This document shows positions 62,601-64,000 of a DNA stretch of 64,000 nucleotides, piece after piece. This stretch comes from Setaria digitata (Eukaryota > Nematoda > Chromadorea > Rhabditida > Setariidae). The stretch spans positions 124,001-188,000 of the forward strand of contig RCAB01000036.1 in assembly GCA_003640385.1 (NCBI GenBank), written 5' to 3'. The position numbers and the translations under genes are program-made. The notes under the pieces are model-generated. The model worked only from the letters and a program-made list of their open reading frames with translations, was not told where the DNA came from and did not search any database. Every line of letters begins with the position of its first letter. Within the stretch, counting starts at the first letter, position 1.

Positions 62601-63735
62601 AATTTATGCATTTTGAATAGTTAACTCAATTTTTAATTTCTGAAATTATGCCCTTTTTCTGATAGCCTAGTTAAACTTGGCTATATGGATACAACGTTTT
62701 CCATCATTAGTAGTGCCCTCAAATTTTAAGAAATTGTTGAATCAAACAAGTAAATAAATACTATTTTTGTCGAGATTATTGGAATTTAATACAAAAATCT
62801 TCGATGTTGCTCACCATAACACCAGACATGCTGAGTGGTCCCCCTGATGATCCCAATAAAAACGGTACTATATATAGTGTACGACCTGAAATCATATTCC
62901 GTAATCACCTCAGTGCAATCCAGCACTGTACGAATTCTGAAGATTTCAAGAAAAGAAGTTTTTATGTAAATGTTTCCCTTGCAAAAAGAAAAGGAATGGA
63001 ATTTAATCATACCAGTCATACACTTCGGAAACCGACTGTCGAGTTCATCACTGCACTGATTTGGATCCATCCACTGACCGAAAATCGGTTTTACATCCGG
63101 AGCTGTGTGACATGTGGTATCATATTTATCTTTCGTTACAATCCAAGTCGTTCCTTTCATGCAGATCGCATCCTGAAGTGATCTATGACATTCCTCACGG
63201 ATGAGACATTTTTTTTTTTTTGAATATAAGCTCATGAATTTCAGTCAAGGATCTAGCAAATGTTTGAATGGTTCATATTGAGCTGAATACTGAACTCAGG
63301 AAAACGGACGACTGGAGACCAAGAGAAATGACATGGAAAAAGAAAAATAATTGAAAGGACCGATTTGAAAGTAACATTCTATGTGCAGTTCTAATTGAAG
63401 TAATATCTATCTTCTTTGGAATAAACAAAATTAACAACAACCTTCGGATCGGTTCGAACAAGCCAATTATTATCGTAAGCTTTCAACGGTACCATTAATT
63501 TTGCATTTATCAATTCCTTCCGGATATTCATAATTTGTTGCTCAGATCCATCAACAACATATATTTTACTGGGTGTCATAAGCAGAGCCTTTTCAACAAC
63601 TAACATTCTGACATTTTCGGGCAGTACTTCAAATGCACCCTTTAAAGTAACTTTTTGTTGGGATTTAAGTGATAACAAAAATATCTCCATTATTTTTTTG
63701 TCAATATTGATGTCAACTTCATTCATTATAATCAT
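59655..63735 (-). CDS. GTP-type phosphoenolpyruvate carboxykinase homologue, probable pseudoenzyme
   Basis: Eleven exons on the complement: 63442..63735, 63013..63172, 62815..62885, 62461..62596, 62015..62209, 61711..61830, 61287..61495, 60998..61176, 60465..60672, 59961..60242, 59655..59726; 1926 bases (641 aa), a normal PEPCK length, all phases closing. PEPCK (GTP) interconverts oxaloacetate and PEP. Family blocks in order: [143 protein letters not shown]. Against human cPEPCK (from memory) most core motifs persist, but the P-loop Cys288 is Ser305, the kinase-2 Asp310–Asp311 pair is Cys327–Asn328, Lys243 is Met260 and Arg87 is about Cys102. The Lys244, His264, Lys290 and Thr291 equivalents remain. 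Intact frames argue for a made protein, not a pseudogene. C. elegans has three pck genes; which, if any, this matches is unknown. The exon at 63442 may extend to 63764. Confidence 0.85.
61705..61710 (-). other. Inferred GC–AG splice donor (GCAAGT) in PEPCK-like gene
   Basis: The P-loop exon must end after the first base of a Gly codon to give CIG followed by CNIGWFKF, which matches the length of the canonical CVGDDIAWMKF block. That places the donor at GCAAGT (complement of 61705–61710). The nearest GT donor would delete two residues. Confidence 0.6.
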
Positions 63736-63810
63736 ATTTAAGATAAAACTTGTGTGACAATGTGCTAGTTAGATATACCCATTTTACAATTACTCATCTG
63801 ATATTTATAC

Positions 63811-63994
63811 CAATCGCAATTTGAAACCACTCGGTAGATTCCTTTTTCGGCAATATGACCTCATGTTGAAGAACAGAGATCTTAAATTTATTAACCTCAA
63901 CAATGGGAATATTTCCAATCCTGTCAGGCTGTTTTGTGGCATTACTGAAAGTTTCGAATGTAATCTGAGCCAGTGATACACCAACTTTGGCCAT
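63811..63994 (-). CDS. Exon upstream of PEPCK-like gene: alternative N terminus or part of another gene (unrecognised)
   Basis: A 61-codon open exon on the complement, bounded by a TTCCAG acceptor at the window edge (63995–64000) and a G|GTATAA donor below 63811. It reads MAKVGVSLAQITFETFSNAT…, later NIPIVEVNKFKISVL and KKESTEWFQIAI. A 46-base intron (63765–63810) would join it in phase to an extended first PEPCK exon (63442..63764), adding about 70 residues that do not resemble the usual PEPCK N terminus. It may therefore be the true N terminus of this divergent protein, or the last exons of a different minus-strand gene. The ATG directly after the acceptor need not be a start codon. Confidence 0.5.
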
Positions 63995-64000
63995 CTGGAA

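Noticed and set aside
1..64000. CRISPR arrays, bacterial operons, insertion sequences, integrated virus genes
   Set aside because: No direct-repeat/spacer arrays, Shine–Dalgarno-led operons, transposase or viral motifs were seen; the gene structure is eukaryotic throughout.

Overview
The window reads as nuclear DNA of a nematode, most likely a clade III (spirurid/filarial-type) species. It is AT-rich, its genes are cut into many small exons by GT–AG introns ending in TTTCAG-like acceptors, and it carries nematode-restricted families (a major-sperm-protein domain and a 12-cysteine secreted domain). The species call is inference. I built all exon models by hand from reading-frame continuity, splice phase and remembered family sequence; no alignment was run.

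Layout. 2–1129 (+): 3' part of a REEP/TB2-DP1/HVA22 membrane protein. 1636–2361 (+): a short MSP-domain protein. 3068–6279 and 7342–11582 (−): two tandem DCAF7/WDR68 (AN11, nematode SWAN) WD40 genes, ten exons each, with all nine intron positions and phases shared. 11583–15277: GC-richer upstream DNA, no gene seen. 15278–24367 (+): a 16-exon secreted protein of about 725 aa with three 12-cysteine modules. 24368–50511: about 26 kb with no gene I can support; it holds several near-perfect short hairpins, a G+C-rich block with CACGTG/TGACGTCA palindromes, and simple repeats. 50512–55490 (+): an F-box protein. 55491–59654: non-coding, with a long TG/TA microsatellite and a T tract. 59655–63735 (−): a full-length GTP-type PEPCK homologue whose catalytic residues look replaced. 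63811–63994 (−): an exon just upstream that may be its N terminus or another gene.

The genes do not form an obvious pathway. The paired SWAN genes lie head-to-tail about 1 kb apart, so they could be co-transcribed. The points most worth a second look are the PEPCK pseudoenzyme candidate, the three-module cysteine-rich secreted protein with a direct repeat flanking its second exon, the intron-for-intron SWAN duplication, two inferred GC–AG introns, and the recurring perfect hairpins in the gene-poor DNA.
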